Source: Streptomyces kanamyceticus
Lineage (GTDB): Bacteria > Actinomycetota > Actinomycetes > Streptomycetales > Streptomycetaceae
Assembly: GCF_008704495.1 (NCBI RefSeq)
Contig: NZ_CP023699.1
Span: forward strand, 3,224,001-3,288,000
Reading direction: 5' to 3'
DNA: 64,000 nt
The position numbers and the translations under genes were made by a program. Of this stretch, positions 45,297 to 54,658 are shown piece by piece. How positions within the stretch are numbered: the stretch's first letter is position 1; each line of letters begins with the position of its first letter. A model generated the notes under the pieces. The model saw only the letters and a program-made list of their open reading frames with translations. It ran no database searches and was not told the DNA's origin.

Positions 45297-47520
45297 GCGC
45301 GACGGGCAGCTCCTCGGTGTACAGGACGCCGAGGCGCTGGGTGGCCCGGGTCAGCGCCACGTACAGGTCGCTGGTGCCGTACCGCGCGGGCTCGACGACC
45401 AGGACCGTGTCGAACTCCAGGCCCTTCGCCTGACGCGGGTCGATCAGGACGACCGGCCGCGTCAGGTCCGGGGCCTCCCCGGCCGTCACTCCGGGGAGTT
45501 CCGCGGCGAGCTCCGCATGGAGCTCGCGGGGGGCGATCACCGCGAGGCGGCCCTCCTCGCGCGCGTCCGCCGCGACCGCTGCCGCCACGGCGGCGGCGAG
45601 GTCGTCGGCGCGGCGCGCCCAGGGGAACACGCCGGTGGACCGCACCGAGCTCGGCGGCCGGAAGTCCGGGTTCCCCGCGGCCCTCGGCACCTCGGCCGCC
45701 ACCTCCATGATCTCCACGGGGGTGCGGTAGTTGACGCCGAGCCTGGTGTACTCCCAGCGGTCCTGGACGTACGGCGAGAGGATGCTCTCCCAGGATCCGC
45801 AGCCGCCCGCCTCCGCGGTCTGCGCGGGGTCGCCGACGAGCGTCATGGAGCGGGTCGGGCAGCGCCGCATCAGCAGCCGCCAGGCCATCGCGGAGAGCTC
45901 CTGCGCCTCGTCGACGATGATGTGCCCGAACGCCCAGGTGCGGTCGGCGGCCGCGCGCTCCGCGGCGCTGCGGTGGTCGGCCTCCTCCTGGCGTTCGGCC
46001 ATCCGCTCGGCGTCGATGATGTTGTGCGCGAGCAGGACCTCGGCGTCCTCCTCGTCCTTGTCCTCGAACTCGTACGTCCTGGAGGCCCGCGAGACGTCCA
46101 GGACGCCCTGCGCGTACGCGATCTGCTTGGCCCGCTCGGCCTCGGCCGCCGCGAGCGCGGCGCTGTCGTCGTGCCCGAGCAGCTCGGCCGCCTCGTCGAG
46201 CAGCGGCACGTCGGCGGGCGTCCAGGCGGCGCCGCGCGGCCTGCGGATCGCTGCCGCGTCCGTCTCGTCGAGGCGGGTCGGCTCGACGAGGAAGTCGTCG
46301 AGGAAGCCCTGCGGGGTCAGCGTCGGCCACAGCTCCTCGATGGCGGCGTGCACCTCGGGGCTGGCCGCGATGCCCTTGCCGAGCTGCGCGATGTCGTCGG
46401 GGCCGAGGAAGTTCGGGCCGCCGTACGGGTCGTGGCCGATGCGTTCGGCGAGCTGGCCGGTGAGCGAGTCGATGATCCGGAACGCGAAGTGCGGCCTGCC
46501 CAGGTTGTGCGGCACGTCCGCGTCACGGGCCGCCTCGCGCGCCTCGTGGGCGATCGTCCAGTCCAGGATCAGGTCCCCGTCGTCGTGCGCGATGACCAGG
46601 GGCTCGCCCGGTTCGGGGGTGGCCTGGCGATCGCGCAGCGCGCCCGCGAGCACCTCCGCCATCTCCGCGCGGCCCTTCACCTCGGCGGCCGCCGGGGTGT
46701 CGGTGCCGGTGGCGGTCACGCCGGGGAAGAGCTCGCCGACGGTGGACAGGAGCACGCCCGTCTCGCCGAGCGCCGGAAGCACCTCGCCGATGTAGCCGAG
46801 GAAGGCCGGGTTCGGGCCCACGACCAGGACCGCGCGCTTGGCGAGCAGCTCGCGGTGGGCGTACAGCAGGAACGCGGCGCGGTGCAGCGCCACGACGGTC
46901 TTGCCGGTGCCGGGGCCGCCCTCGACGACGAGGACGCCGCGGTGCGGGGCGCGGATGATGCGGTCCTGCTCGGCCTGGATGGTCTGCACGATGTCGTGCA
47001 TGCGCCCGGTGCGCGCCGAGTCGAGCGCGGCGAGCAGCACCTCGTCGGCGTCGGCGCCCTCGAAGCCGGTGCGCGCGGTGTCGCCGAGGTCGAGGATCTC
47101 GTCGTGCAGGTCCGTGACCTCTCGGCCCTTGGTGGTGATGTGCCTGCGCCTGCGCAGACCCATCGGCGTATGGCCGGTGGCGAGATAGAAGGGGCGCGCG
47201 ACATCGGCACGCCAATCGATCACGAGTGGGGTGCGTTCGGTGTCGGACGCACGGATTCCGATGCGTCCGATGTGGTGGTCGCGGCCGTCGCGGAATTCGA
47301 GCCTGCCGAAGCAGAGCCCGTTCTCCTGCGCGTTGAGGGCGGCGAGCAGCCCGGACTGCTCCGCCACCATGACATCGCGCTCAAGGCGCGCCTGCAGACC
47401 GTTGCCCACCTGCGACAACGACGCCTCGACGGCCGTCTCGGCCTCCTCGCGCAGCGCGTCCAGGCGCGCGTACAGCCCGGAGACGAATTGCTGCTCTTCC
47501 CGCAATTCCTCGGTTGACAA
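45271..47520 (-). CDS. HelD/HelR-type RNA polymerase-associated UvrD-like helicase
   Basis: This 749-residue protein has the HelD layout: an N-terminal arm (RFEEEQQF-like coiled start, residues 1-70), split UvrD/PcrA motor with Walker A GGPGTGKT near residue 202, Walker B VDEAQELSAMAW, and motifs GDPAQT, LGVNYRTP and RQAKGLEFDTVLV. HelD proteins remove stalled RNA polymerase; the HelR branch gives rifamycin tolerance. The start is TTG 47520 behind GAGGGG. No obvious 19-base rifamycin-associated element is seen upstream, so rifamycin induction is unproven. It is convergent with glgB. Confidence 0.88.
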
Positions 47521-47543
47521 TTCAGCCCCTCGCCGGTTACAGT
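47514..47543 (+). promoter_or_regulatory. near-consensus plus-strand promoter antisense to the helR start
   Basis: TTGACA (47514-47519), an 18-base spacer and TACAGT (47538-47543) form a strong-looking promoter pointing away from helR. The -35 overlaps the helR start codon on the other strand, so its use would compete with helR expression. Confidence 0.6.
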
Positions 47544-47549
47544 GCTCTT

Positions 47550-47665
47550 ATTGAACTTCTTCGCGACGCCGCCCTGCTTGAATGTGACAGCAATTGGGCA
47601 GAGCTTCGCGAAAGAATCCAATATACGCAGAGGAAAGCCCCGGACGTCAATTCGTCCGGGGCATT
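47550..47665 (+). ncRNA. candidate small RNA or leaderless peptide gene between helR and trxA
   Basis: A start near 47550 and an end at the hairpin GCCCCGGACG/CGTCCGGGGC (47637-47662) followed by ATTT would give an RNA of about 115 bases. The stretch is much richer in A+T than the neighbouring genes. It also contains short open frames, for example from a GTG at 47542, but none resembles a known protein. The function is unknown. Confidence 0.45.
47637..47662. terminator. terminator downstream of trxA, usable in both directions
   Basis: GCCCCGGACG pairs perfectly with CGTCCGGGGC around TCAATT, 30 bases after the trxA stop. Read on the minus strand it is followed by TTTCC. Confidence 0.85.
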
Positions 47666-47693
47666 TCTCATGGGCCAGGTTCAGAGGCTGGGG

Positions 47694-48026
47694 TCAGAGC
47701 ACGTCGGCCAGCTCCGCGAGGAGCTTGCGCTTGGCCCGCGCGCCCACCAGCTGCAGCACGGGCTCACCGCCCCGGAACACGATCATGGTCGGCGCCGAGA
47801 GCACCCGGTAGGCGATCGCCGTCTCGGGGCTGCGGTCCACGTCCAGCTGCAGGATCTTGATCCGGTCCGACTCCTCCCGCGCGATCTCGCTCAGCACCGG
47901 CGCCAGCTGGCGGCAAGGACCGCACCAGTCCGCCGTGAACTCCACGAGCACAGGGCGGTCCGGCTCGCCCAGCACCTCCCCCGCGAAATCCGCGTCCGTC
48001 ACCTCGGCCACGCCCAGAGCCTTCAT
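47694..48026 (-). CDS. trxA: thioredoxin
   Basis: This 110-residue thioredoxin has the active site WCGPC (Cys35 and Cys38), preceded by VEFTADW, and the cis-proline region SAPTMIVFRGG. It reduces protein disulfides with electrons from thioredoxin reductase; no reductase gene is in the window. I use ATG 48026, 9 bases after GAGGGG; an in-frame ATG at 48035 touches that site and is too close. Its gene follows the MerR regulator gene by 13 bases on the same strand, so the two are an operon, probably under redox or xenobiotic control. Confidence 0.93.
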   Translation of the reverse strand: MKALGVAEVTDADFAGEVLGEPDRPVLVEFTADWCGPCRQLAPVLSEIAREESDRIKILQLDVDRSPETAIAYRVLSAPTMIVFRGGEPVLQLVGARAKRKLLAELADVL

Positions 48027-48039
48027 CGCCGTCATCCCC

Positions 48040-48429
48040 TCAGTTCAGTTCACACTTCGGCTCCGGACCCCCCGGAACCGCCGCCTCGGCCCGCGCCAGC
48101 TGCGCGCCGACCTGCGCCCGCACGGCCGACAACTCGCCGATCAGCGTGTCGAGTTCGGTGAGCTTGCGGCGGTAGACCGCGAGCGACGCGGGGCACGAGT
48201 CGCCCTCCGGGTGGCCGGAGCGCAGACACTCCACGAAGGGTCTGGTCTCCTCCAGGTCGAACCCGAAGTCCTGGAGGGTCCTGATCTGTGCCAGGAGCCG
48301 CACGTCACCCTCGTCGTACGTGCGGTAGCCGTTGCCGGTGCGCCGCGCGGGGAGCAGCCCGCGCGACTCGTAGTAGCGCAGCGTCCGCGTGGTCGTCCCC
48401 GCACGCGCCGCGAGCTCGCCGATTCGCAT
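48040..48429 (-). CDS. MerR-family regulator of the trxA operon
   Basis: The 129 residues start at ATG 48429 (MRIGELAARAGTTTRTLRYY). The winged helix and the 40-residue dimerisation helix are normal. The effector region has Cys in ECLRSGHPEGDSC and a final CELN, spaced about 14 and 50 residues apart, so metal or redox sensing is possible. It lies upstream of trxA with a palindrome at 48447 in front of it, consistent with autoregulation. The open frame continues upstream but through the promoter region. Confidence 0.88.
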   Translation of the reverse strand: MRIGELAARAGTTTRTLRYYESRGLLPARRTGNGYRTYDEGDVRLLAQIRTLQDFGFDLEETRPFVECLRSGHPEGDSCPASLAVYRRKLTELDTLIGELSAVRAQVGAQLARAEAAVPGGPEPKCELN

Positions 48430-48446
48430 GTCCTCGACCGTAAGCG

Positions 48447-48462
48447 TTGACGTGGGCGTCAA
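48447..48462. promoter_or_regulatory. MerR operator and promoter for merR-trxA
   Basis: TTGACG-TGGG-CGTCAA is a perfect 16-base dyad 18 bases before the regulator start. On the minus strand its left half is the -35 (TTGACG) and TTACGG follows at a spacing compatible with a MerR-type promoter. Confidence 0.65.
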
Positions 48463-48518
48463 GGCCAGCGCTCCGGTCCACCGCCGTCCGCTGAACGATG
48501 GCTTGGCCTCCGCTATAC

Positions 48519-48545
48519 GAACAACGTTCCTTCGCCAACGCGAAG
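48519..48545. promoter_or_regulatory. two adjacent dyads in the narG upstream region
   Basis: GAAC-AAC-GTTC (48519-48529) is directly followed by CTTCGC-CAAC-GCGAAG (48530-48545). AGAAA-GCG-TTTCT and a TTCACAA half-site follow near 48580-48597. The region lies 150-180 bases before narG and could carry oxygen- or nitrate-responsive sites. Confidence 0.5.
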
Positions 48546-48698
48546 TAAAGATGCATTCCCGATCCATCCAAGTGGCGAGAAAGCGTTTCTGTTCACAACC
48601 GGAAGCGGGAGCAGGCTGGCATCCACACGTGATTGGCGGCGCGGCAGGCCGGCCTGTTCCGCAGGTTCGGCATGCCCATTTCCGAAAAGGGGCACAGC

Positions 48699-51600
48699 GT
48701 GGCGCTTGGCAGGACCGGGCAGAAGGCGGAACGGGCCGCCGCCGAGGCGGCCGAGCGGCTCCTGCGGCTGGGAGGGCTGCTCAGCAAGGCGCCGCGCACC
48801 CCCGACCAGCGGGCCGCCTTCCGTACCGACCAGAGCGTCAACGACGCCCCCTACCGGGACCGTTGGGCCCACGACAAGGTGGTCCGCTCCACCCACGGCG
48901 TGAACTGCACGGGCTCCTGCTCCTGGCAGGTGTACGTCAAGGACGGGCTCATCACCTGGGAAACGCAGGCGACGGACTACCCGACCACGGGGCCCGACCG
49001 ACCCGAGTACGAGCCCCGGGGATGCCCGCGCGGCGCCTCCTTCTCCTGGTACACGTACTCGCCGACCCGGGTGCGCTATCCGCATGCGCGCGGCGTCCTG
49101 GTGGAGATGTTCCGCGAAGCGAAGCGGAATCTGGGCGGGGACCCGGTGGCGGCCTGGGCCGAGGTGACGGGCGACCCGGACAAGCGGCGCCGCTACCAGG
49201 CGGCGCGCGGCAAGGGCGGCCTCGTCAGGATCAGTTGGGAAGAGGCCCTGGAGATCGCGGCCGCGGCCCACGTTCACACGTTGCAGGTGCATGGTCCGGA
49301 CCGCATCGCGGGGTTCTCGCCGATCCCCGCGATGTCGATGGCCTCCCACGCGGTCGGGGCCCGCTTCCACGCGCTGCTCGGCGCGCCGATGCTGTCGTTC
49401 TACGACTGGTACGCGGATCTGCCGGTGGCCTCGCCGCAGGTGTTCGGCGACCAGACCGACGTGCCGGAGTCGGGCGACTGGTGGGACGCCGCGTATCTGA
49501 TGCTGTGGGGCTCCAACGTCCCCGTCACGCGCACCCCTGACGCGCACTGGATGGCCGAGGCGCGCTACCGGGGCCAGAAGGTCGTGGTGGTGTCCCCGGA
49601 CTACGCGGACGCCACGAAGTTCGCCGACGAGTGGCTGCATCCGCACCCGGGCACCGACGGGGCGCTCGCCATGGCGATGGGGCACGTGATCCTCAAGGAG
49701 TGCTTCGTCGACCGCCAGGTCCCCTACTTCGCCGACTACGTCCGCAGGTTCACGGACCTGCCGTTCCTGGTGGAGCTGGAGGAGCGCGGGGCGAGCCATG
49801 TGCCCGGCCGCTTCGTCACCGCAGCCGACCTGGACCTCGCGCAGGAGGCGGAGACCGCGGCGCGGCGCTGGATGCCGGTCCTGATCGACGCGCCGAGCGG
49901 CGAGGCCGTCGTACCGAACGGCACGCTCGGCGACCGCTGGGCCAAGGGCGGCGAGGGCCGCTGGAACCTCGATCTCGGCGCGATCGAGCCGGAGTTGAGC
50001 CTGTACGGCGACGGGAGCGGCGCCCACGCGCGGGTGCTGCTCCCGCGCTTCGAGACGGACGGCGAGACCGTGGCGCGCTCCGTGCCGGTGCGGCGCGTCG
50101 GCGGGCGCCTGGTGACCACCGTGTTCGACCTGATGCTCGCCCAGTACGGGGTGGCGAGGCCCGGCCTCGAAGGCGAGTGGCCCACTTCGTACGAGGATGA
50201 CTCGGTCCCCTGCACGCCCGCCTGGCAGGAGGCGCTCACCTCGGTGTCGGCCAGTGCCGTGGTGCGCGCGGCGCGGGAGTTCGCGCGGACCGCCGAGCAG
50301 ACCCGCGGCCGCTGCATGATCGTGATGGGCGCGGGCACCAACCACTGGTTCCACTCCGACACGATCTACCGGTCCTTCCTCTCCCTGCTGCTCCTGACGG
50401 GCTGTCAGGGCGTGAACGGGGGCGGCTGGGCGCACTACGTGGGGCAGGAGAAGGTCCGCCCCTACGCGGGCTGGCAGCAGCTGGCCACCGGCGCCGACTG
50501 GGTGCGGCCCTCGCGCCAGATGGCGGGCACGCCGTACTGGTACCTGCACACCGACCAATGGCGCTACGAGGGTTCGGGCGCCAACCGGCTCACGGCGACG
50601 ACGGGCCGGGGCGCGTTCGCCGGGCTGCACACGGCCGACCTGGTCGCCCGCTCGGTGCGCAAGGGCTGGATGCCGTCCGCCCCCACCTTCGCCGCCAACC
50701 CCCTCGACCTGGGCGACCGGGTGCGCGAGGCGGGCGCGGAGCCGCAGGAGTGGGTGCGCAGGGAACGCGACGAGGGGCGGCTCTCCTTCGCCTGCGAGGA
50801 CCCGGACGACCCGGCGAACTGGCCGCGGGTCCTCACCGTGTGGCGGGCCAACCTGATCGGCTCGTCCGCCAAGGGCAACGAGTACTTCCTGCGGCACCTG
50901 CTCGGCGCCGCCGACAACGCGGCCGCGAAAGAGGCGCCACCGGACGAGCGCCCGCGCGAGGTCACCTGGCGGGACGAGGCGCCCCGGGGAAAGCTGGACC
51001 TGCTGCTCGCCCTCGACTTCCGGATGACGTCGACCACGCTCTTCGCCGACCTCGTCCTGCCCGCCGCCACCTGGTACGAGAAGCACGACCTGTCCAGCAC
51101 GGACATGCACCCCTACGTGCACGCCTTCTCCCCCGCCATCGACCCGCCCTGGCAGGCCCGCACCGACTTCGAGATCTTCCACGGCCTGGCCGAGGAGGTG
51201 AGCAGGCTCGCCCGGGGCCGTCTGGACGTCCGCCACGACCTGGTCGCCACCGCCCTCCAGCACGACACCCCGGACGAGGCCCCGCCGGAGGGCCCGACCG
51301 AGCCGCGCTACACGGTGGTGGAGCGCGACTACACCGTGCTGGCCGAGCAGTTGGCCGCGTTCGGGCCGCTGCCGGACGCCGCGGGCATGCAGGTGCGCGG
51401 CCTGACCGTGCACACCGGCGCGGAGTCCCGGTGGCTCGCCGAACGCTGCGGCACCGCCGCAGAGGGCGCGGCGCGCGGCAGGCCGCTCCTGGACACCGAC
51501 GTCAAGTTCTGCGAGGCGATCCTCGCCCTCTCGGGCACCACCAACGGGCGCGTCGCCGCCGAGGGCTTCGACCGGCTCGCCGAACGGTGCGGCCCCGGCA

Positions 51601-52358
51601 GCGACTTGAGCGAGCTCGCCGCCTCCGTCGCCGAGCGGCGCATCGTCTTCTCCGACACCCAGGCCCGCCCCGTGCAGGTCGGCGCCAGCTTCGAGTGGTC
51701 GGGCAAGGAGGGCCACGACCGGCGCTACGCCCCGTTCACCATCAACACCGAGCACCGCAAGCCCTGGCACACCCTCACCGGACGCCAGCACTTCTACCTC
51801 GACCACGAGTGGATCGCCGAATTCGGTGAGCAACTGCCCGCCTACCGGCCCCCGTTGGACCTGTCCGAGCAGACCCGGGCGTACGAGGACGGGGACGAGC
51901 GGTCGGTGACCGTGCGCTACCTCACCCCGCACTCGAAGTGGTCCATCCACTCCGAGTACCAGGAGAACCTGCTGATGCAGACCCTGGCCAGGGGCGGGCC
52001 CGTCATCTGGATCAGCCCCGACGACGCGGCCGCCATCGGCGTCGCCGACAACGACTGGATCGAGGCGGTCAACGCCAACGGCGTCGTGGTGGCCCGCGCG
52101 ATCGTCTCGCACCGCATGCCGGCCGGCACCGTGTTCATGTACCACGTCCAGGAACGCCTGGTGAACGTGCCCAAGTCCGAGGCCACCGGGCGGCGCGGCG
52201 GCGTCCACAACTCCCTGACCAGGCTGCTCATCAAGCCGACCCATCTGATCGGCGGCCACGCACAGCTCTGCTTCGCCCCCAACTACTACGGCCCCACCGG
52301 CAACCAGCGCGACGCCCTGACCACCATCCGGCGCCGCGCGCAGAACGTGGAGTACTGA
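48699..52358 (+). CDS. narG: respiratory nitrate reductase alpha subunit NarG
   Basis: The 1219-residue molybdoenzyme reduces nitrate to nitrite in the cytoplasm. The first iron-sulfur cluster ligands are visible: HGVNCTGSCSW and CPRG. The molybdenum-site region reads YDWYADLPVASP and QTDVPESGDWW, with the Mo ligand Asp in the first by family comparison. I prefer the GTG at 48699, 6 bases after AAAGGGG; upstream starts at 48672 and 48633 have poor sites. It heads narGHJI. No nitrate transporter gene lies in the window. Confidence 0.95.
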   Translation: MALGRTGQKAERAAAEAAERLLRLGGLLSKAPRTPDQRAAFRTDQSVNDAPYRDRWAHDKVVRSTHGVNCTGSCSWQVYVKDGLITWETQATDYPTTGPDRPEYEPRGCPRGASFSWYTYSPTRVRYPHARGVLVEMFREAKRNLGGDPVAAWAEVTGDPDKRRRYQAARGKGGLVRISWEEALEIAAAAHVHTLQVHGPDRIAGFSPIPAMSMASHAVGARFHALLGAPMLSFYDWYADLPVASPQVFGDQTDVPESGDWWDAAYLMLWGSNVPVTRTPDAHWMAEARYRGQKVVVVSPDYADATKFADEWLHPHPGTDGALAMAMGHVILKECFVDRQVPYFADYVRRFTDLPFLVELEERGASHVPGRFVTAADLDLAQEAETAARRWMPVLIDAPSGEAVVPNGTLGDRWAKGGEGRWNLDLGAIEPELSLYGDGSGAHARVLLPRFETDGETVARSVPVRRVGGRLVTTVFDLMLAQYGVARPGLEGEWPTSYEDDSVPCTPAWQEALTSVSASAVVRAAREFARTAEQTRGRCMIVMGAGTNHWFHSDTIYRSFLSLLLLTGCQGVNGGGWAHYVGQEKVRPYAGWQQLATGADWVRPSRQMAGTPYWYLHTDQWRYEGSGANRLTATTGRGAFAGLHTADLVARSVRKGWMPSAPTFAANPLDLGDRVREAGAEPQEWVRRERDEGRLSFACEDPDDPANWPRVLTVWRANLIGSSAKGNEYFLRHLLGAADNAAAKEAPPDERPREVTWRDEAPRGKLDLLLALDFRMTSTTLFADLVLPAATWYEKHDLSSTDMHPYVHAFSPAIDPPWQARTDFEIFHGLAEEVSRLARGRLDVRHDLVATALQHDTPDEAPPEGPTEPRYTVVERDYTVLAEQLAAFGPLPDAAGMQVRGLTVHTGAESRWLAERCGTAAEGAARGRPLLDTDVKFCEAILALSGTTNGRVAAEGFDRLAERCGPGSDLSELAASVAERRIVFSDTQARPVQVGASFEWSGKEGHDRRYAPFTINTEHRKPWHTLTGRQHFYLDHEWIAEFGEQLPAYRPPLDLSEQTRAYEDGDERSVTVRYLTPHSKWSIHSEYQENLLMQTLARGGPVIWISPDDAAAIGVADNDWIEAVNANGVVVARAIVSHRMPAGTVFMYHVQERLVNVPKSEATGRRGGVHNSLTRLLIKPTHLIGGHAQLCFAPNYYGPTGNQRDALTTIRRRAQNVEY

Positions 52359-52361
52359 CTG

Positions 52362-53969
52362 ATGAAGGTCATGGCACAAGTGGCGATGGTGATGAACCTC
52401 GACAAGTGCATCGGATGCCACACCTGCTCGGTCACCTGCAAGCAGACCTGGACCAACCGCGACGGCACCGAGTACGTCTGGTTCAACAACGTCGAGACCC
52501 GCCCCGGACAGGGCTACCCGCGCGGCCACGAGGACCAGGAGAAGTGGCAGGGCGGCTGGCACCTCAAGCACGGCCGCCTCGTGCCGCGCAGCGGCGGCCG
52601 CGCCCGCCGCCTGGCCCGCCTCTTCGCCAACCCCCGACTCCCCTCCCTGTCCGACTACTACGAGCCCTGGACGTACGACTACGAGAACCTCACCACCGCC
52701 CCGCTCGGCGACGACGTGCCCACCGCGCCGCCCCGCTCCCTGATCGACGGCCGCCCCACCGAGGTGACCTGGGGCCCCAACTGGGACGACGACCTGGGCG
52801 GCGGACCCGAGCACCTGGCGGGCGACCCGGTCCTGCGCAAGATGAACGAGCAGGTGCGCCACGAGTACGAGCAGGCGTTCATGTTCTATCTGCCGCGGAT
52901 CTGCGAGCACTGCCTGAACCCGTCCTGCGTGGCGGTGTGCCCCTCGGGCGCGATGTACAAGCGGATCGAGGACGGCATCGTCCTGGTGGACCAGGACCGC
53001 TGCCGCGGCTGGCGGATGTGCGTCACCGGCTGCCCGTACAAGAAGGTGTACTTCAACCACCGCACCGGCAAGGCCGAGAAGTGCACGCTGTGCTACCCGC
53101 GCATCGAGGCCGGTCAGCCCACCGTCTGCTCCGAGACCTGCGTGGGGCGCCTGCGCTACCTCGGCGTCATCCTCTACGACGCCGACAAGGTCGGTGAGGC
53201 CGCCTCCGTCGAGGACGAACAGAAGCTGTACGAAGCGCAGTTGGAGTGCTTCCTCGACCCGCGCGATCCGGCGGTGGCCCGCGCCGCCGAGGAGTCGGGC
53301 ATCCCGCACGACTGGATCACCGCGGCCCGCCGCTCCCCGGTGCACGCCCTGATCAACACCTACAAGGTGGCCCTTCCGCTGCATCCGGAGTACCGCACCA
53401 TGCCCATGGTCTGGTACATCCCGCCGCTCTCACCGGTCGTGGAGTCGCTGACCGCCACCGGCCACGACGGCGAGGACCCGGCCAAGCTGTTCGCCGCCAT
53501 CGACTCGCTGCGCATCCCCGTCGAATACCTCGCCGGACTCTTCACGGCGGGCGACCCGGCCCCGGTGGAGGCCGCCCTGTGCCGCCTCGCCGCGATGCGC
53601 TCCCACATGCGGCGCGTCAACCTCGGCGAGGAGCGCGACGAGAACATCTCCCGCGCGGTCGGCATGGACCCCGCGGGCATCGAGGCGATGTACCGGCTGC
53701 TCGCCCTCGCCAAGTACGAGGACCGCTACGTCATCCCCACCAGCTACACGGCCACCACCGGACGCAGCGCCGAGGACCTGGCCGCCGGGTGCAGCCTCGA
53801 CGGCGCGGACGGCCCGGGCATGTACACGGCCGACACCTTCCACGCGCCGCCCGAGCCGGAGCCCGCGGCGGCGGGCGCGGGTTCCGGCGGCGCGGGCCGG
53901 GGCCGCTTCAACCTCTTCGGCTGGAACGGCTCGGGCCGCCCCGAAGGCCTCTTCCCACGCCACCGCTGA
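52362..53969 (+). CDS. narH: nitrate reductase beta subunit NarH
   Basis: The 535-residue iron-sulfur protein passes electrons from NarI to NarG. Four cysteine clusters are visible: CIGCHTCSVTCK, CEHCLNPSCVAVCP, CRGWRMCVTGCP and CTLCYPRIEAGQ. The Trp in CRGWRMC marks the 3Fe-4S centre typical of NarH. A 70-residue Gly/Ala/Pro-rich C-terminal tail (about 490-535) is longer than in E. coli. It starts 3 bases after the narG stop, so it is co-translated. Confidence 0.95.
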   Translation: MKVMAQVAMVMNLDKCIGCHTCSVTCKQTWTNRDGTEYVWFNNVETRPGQGYPRGHEDQEKWQGGWHLKHGRLVPRSGGRARRLARLFANPRLPSLSDYYEPWTYDYENLTTAPLGDDVPTAPPRSLIDGRPTEVTWGPNWDDDLGGGPEHLAGDPVLRKMNEQVRHEYEQAFMFYLPRICEHCLNPSCVAVCPSGAMYKRIEDGIVLVDQDRCRGWRMCVTGCPYKKVYFNHRTGKAEKCTLCYPRIEAGQPTVCSETCVGRLRYLGVILYDADKVGEAASVEDEQKLYEAQLECFLDPRDPAVARAAEESGIPHDWITAARRSPVHALINTYKVALPLHPEYRTMPMVWYIPPLSPVVESLTATGHDGEDPAKLFAAIDSLRIPVEYLAGLFTAGDPAPVEAALCRLAAMRSHMRRVNLGEERDENISRAVGMDPAGIEAMYRLLALAKYEDRYVIPTSYTATTGRSAEDLAAGCSLDGADGPGMYTADTFHAPPEPEPAAAGAGSGGAGRGRFNLFGWNGSGRPEGLFPRHR

Positions 53970-54028
53970 CGCCACCGCCCCGCACCGGAACCCCCCGCCG
54001 GAATCCCCCACCGGAAAGCAGAACAGCC

Positions 54029-54658
54029 ATGACGTACACCGCGGTCCTGCACCAGGCCGCTTCCCTACTGCTGCAACACCCCGGCGCCCGCTGGGCCGAG
54101 CGCCTGCCCCTGATCCGCGCCTCGCTCACCGGACTGCCCGGCGACGAGGCCGACATACTGCGCCGGTTCTGCGACTCGGTCGCCGACACTCCTCAACTGG
54201 ATCTTTCCGCCCGCTACATCGTCACCTTCGACCGCAGCCGCAGGCGCACCCTGCACCTGACCTACTACACCGACGGCGACACCCGCCGCCGCGGCGAGTC
54301 CCTGCTGCGCTGGCAGCACCTGTACCGCGAGCACGGCTGGTACCCGCCCGCCGACGAACTGCCCGACTTCCTACCCCTCGCCCTGGAGTTCGCCGCCCGC
54401 TGCCCCGTCCCCGGCATCCGCGCGCTCACCGAGCACCGCGCCGCGCTCGAACTGCTCCGCATGGCCCTGACCGACCACCGCAGCCCCTACGCCGACGTGC
54501 TCGGCGCGGTCTGCGGCACCCTGCCGGGCGCGGCCCCCGCCGACCGCGCCGCCGCCCTGCGCATGGCCCGCACGGGACCGCCGGTCGAGACGGTCGGCCT
54601 GCTGCCCTTCGCCGATCTGCCCACCGGGACGACCCGGCCGCAGGAGGCCCGCCGATGA
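54029..54658 (+). CDS. narJ: nitrate reductase assembly chaperone NarJ
   Basis: This 209-residue cytoplasmic chaperone helps insert the molybdenum cofactor into NarG and is not in the final enzyme. The NarJ-type signature region is HLTYYTDGDTRRRGESLLRW, followed by ELPDFLPLALEFAA. The start ATG at 54029 is 59 bases after narH. The stop overlaps the narI start by 4 bases. Confidence 0.92.
   Translation: MTYTAVLHQAASLLLQHPGARWAERLPLIRASLTGLPGDEADILRRFCDSVADTPQLDLSARYIVTFDRSRRRTLHLTYYTDGDTRRRGESLLRWQHLYREHGWYPPADELPDFLPLALEFAARCPVPGIRALTEHRAALELLRMALTDHRSPYADVLGAVCGTLPGAAPADRAAALRMARTGPPVETVGLLPFADLPTGTTRPQEARR

Noticed and set aside
48513..53384. Very long minus-strand open frame (over 1600 codons) opposite narG and narH
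   Set aside because: It is the antisense shadow of narGH, low in protein-like composition (Arg/Gly/His/Val-rich), without a ribosome site or family motifs.
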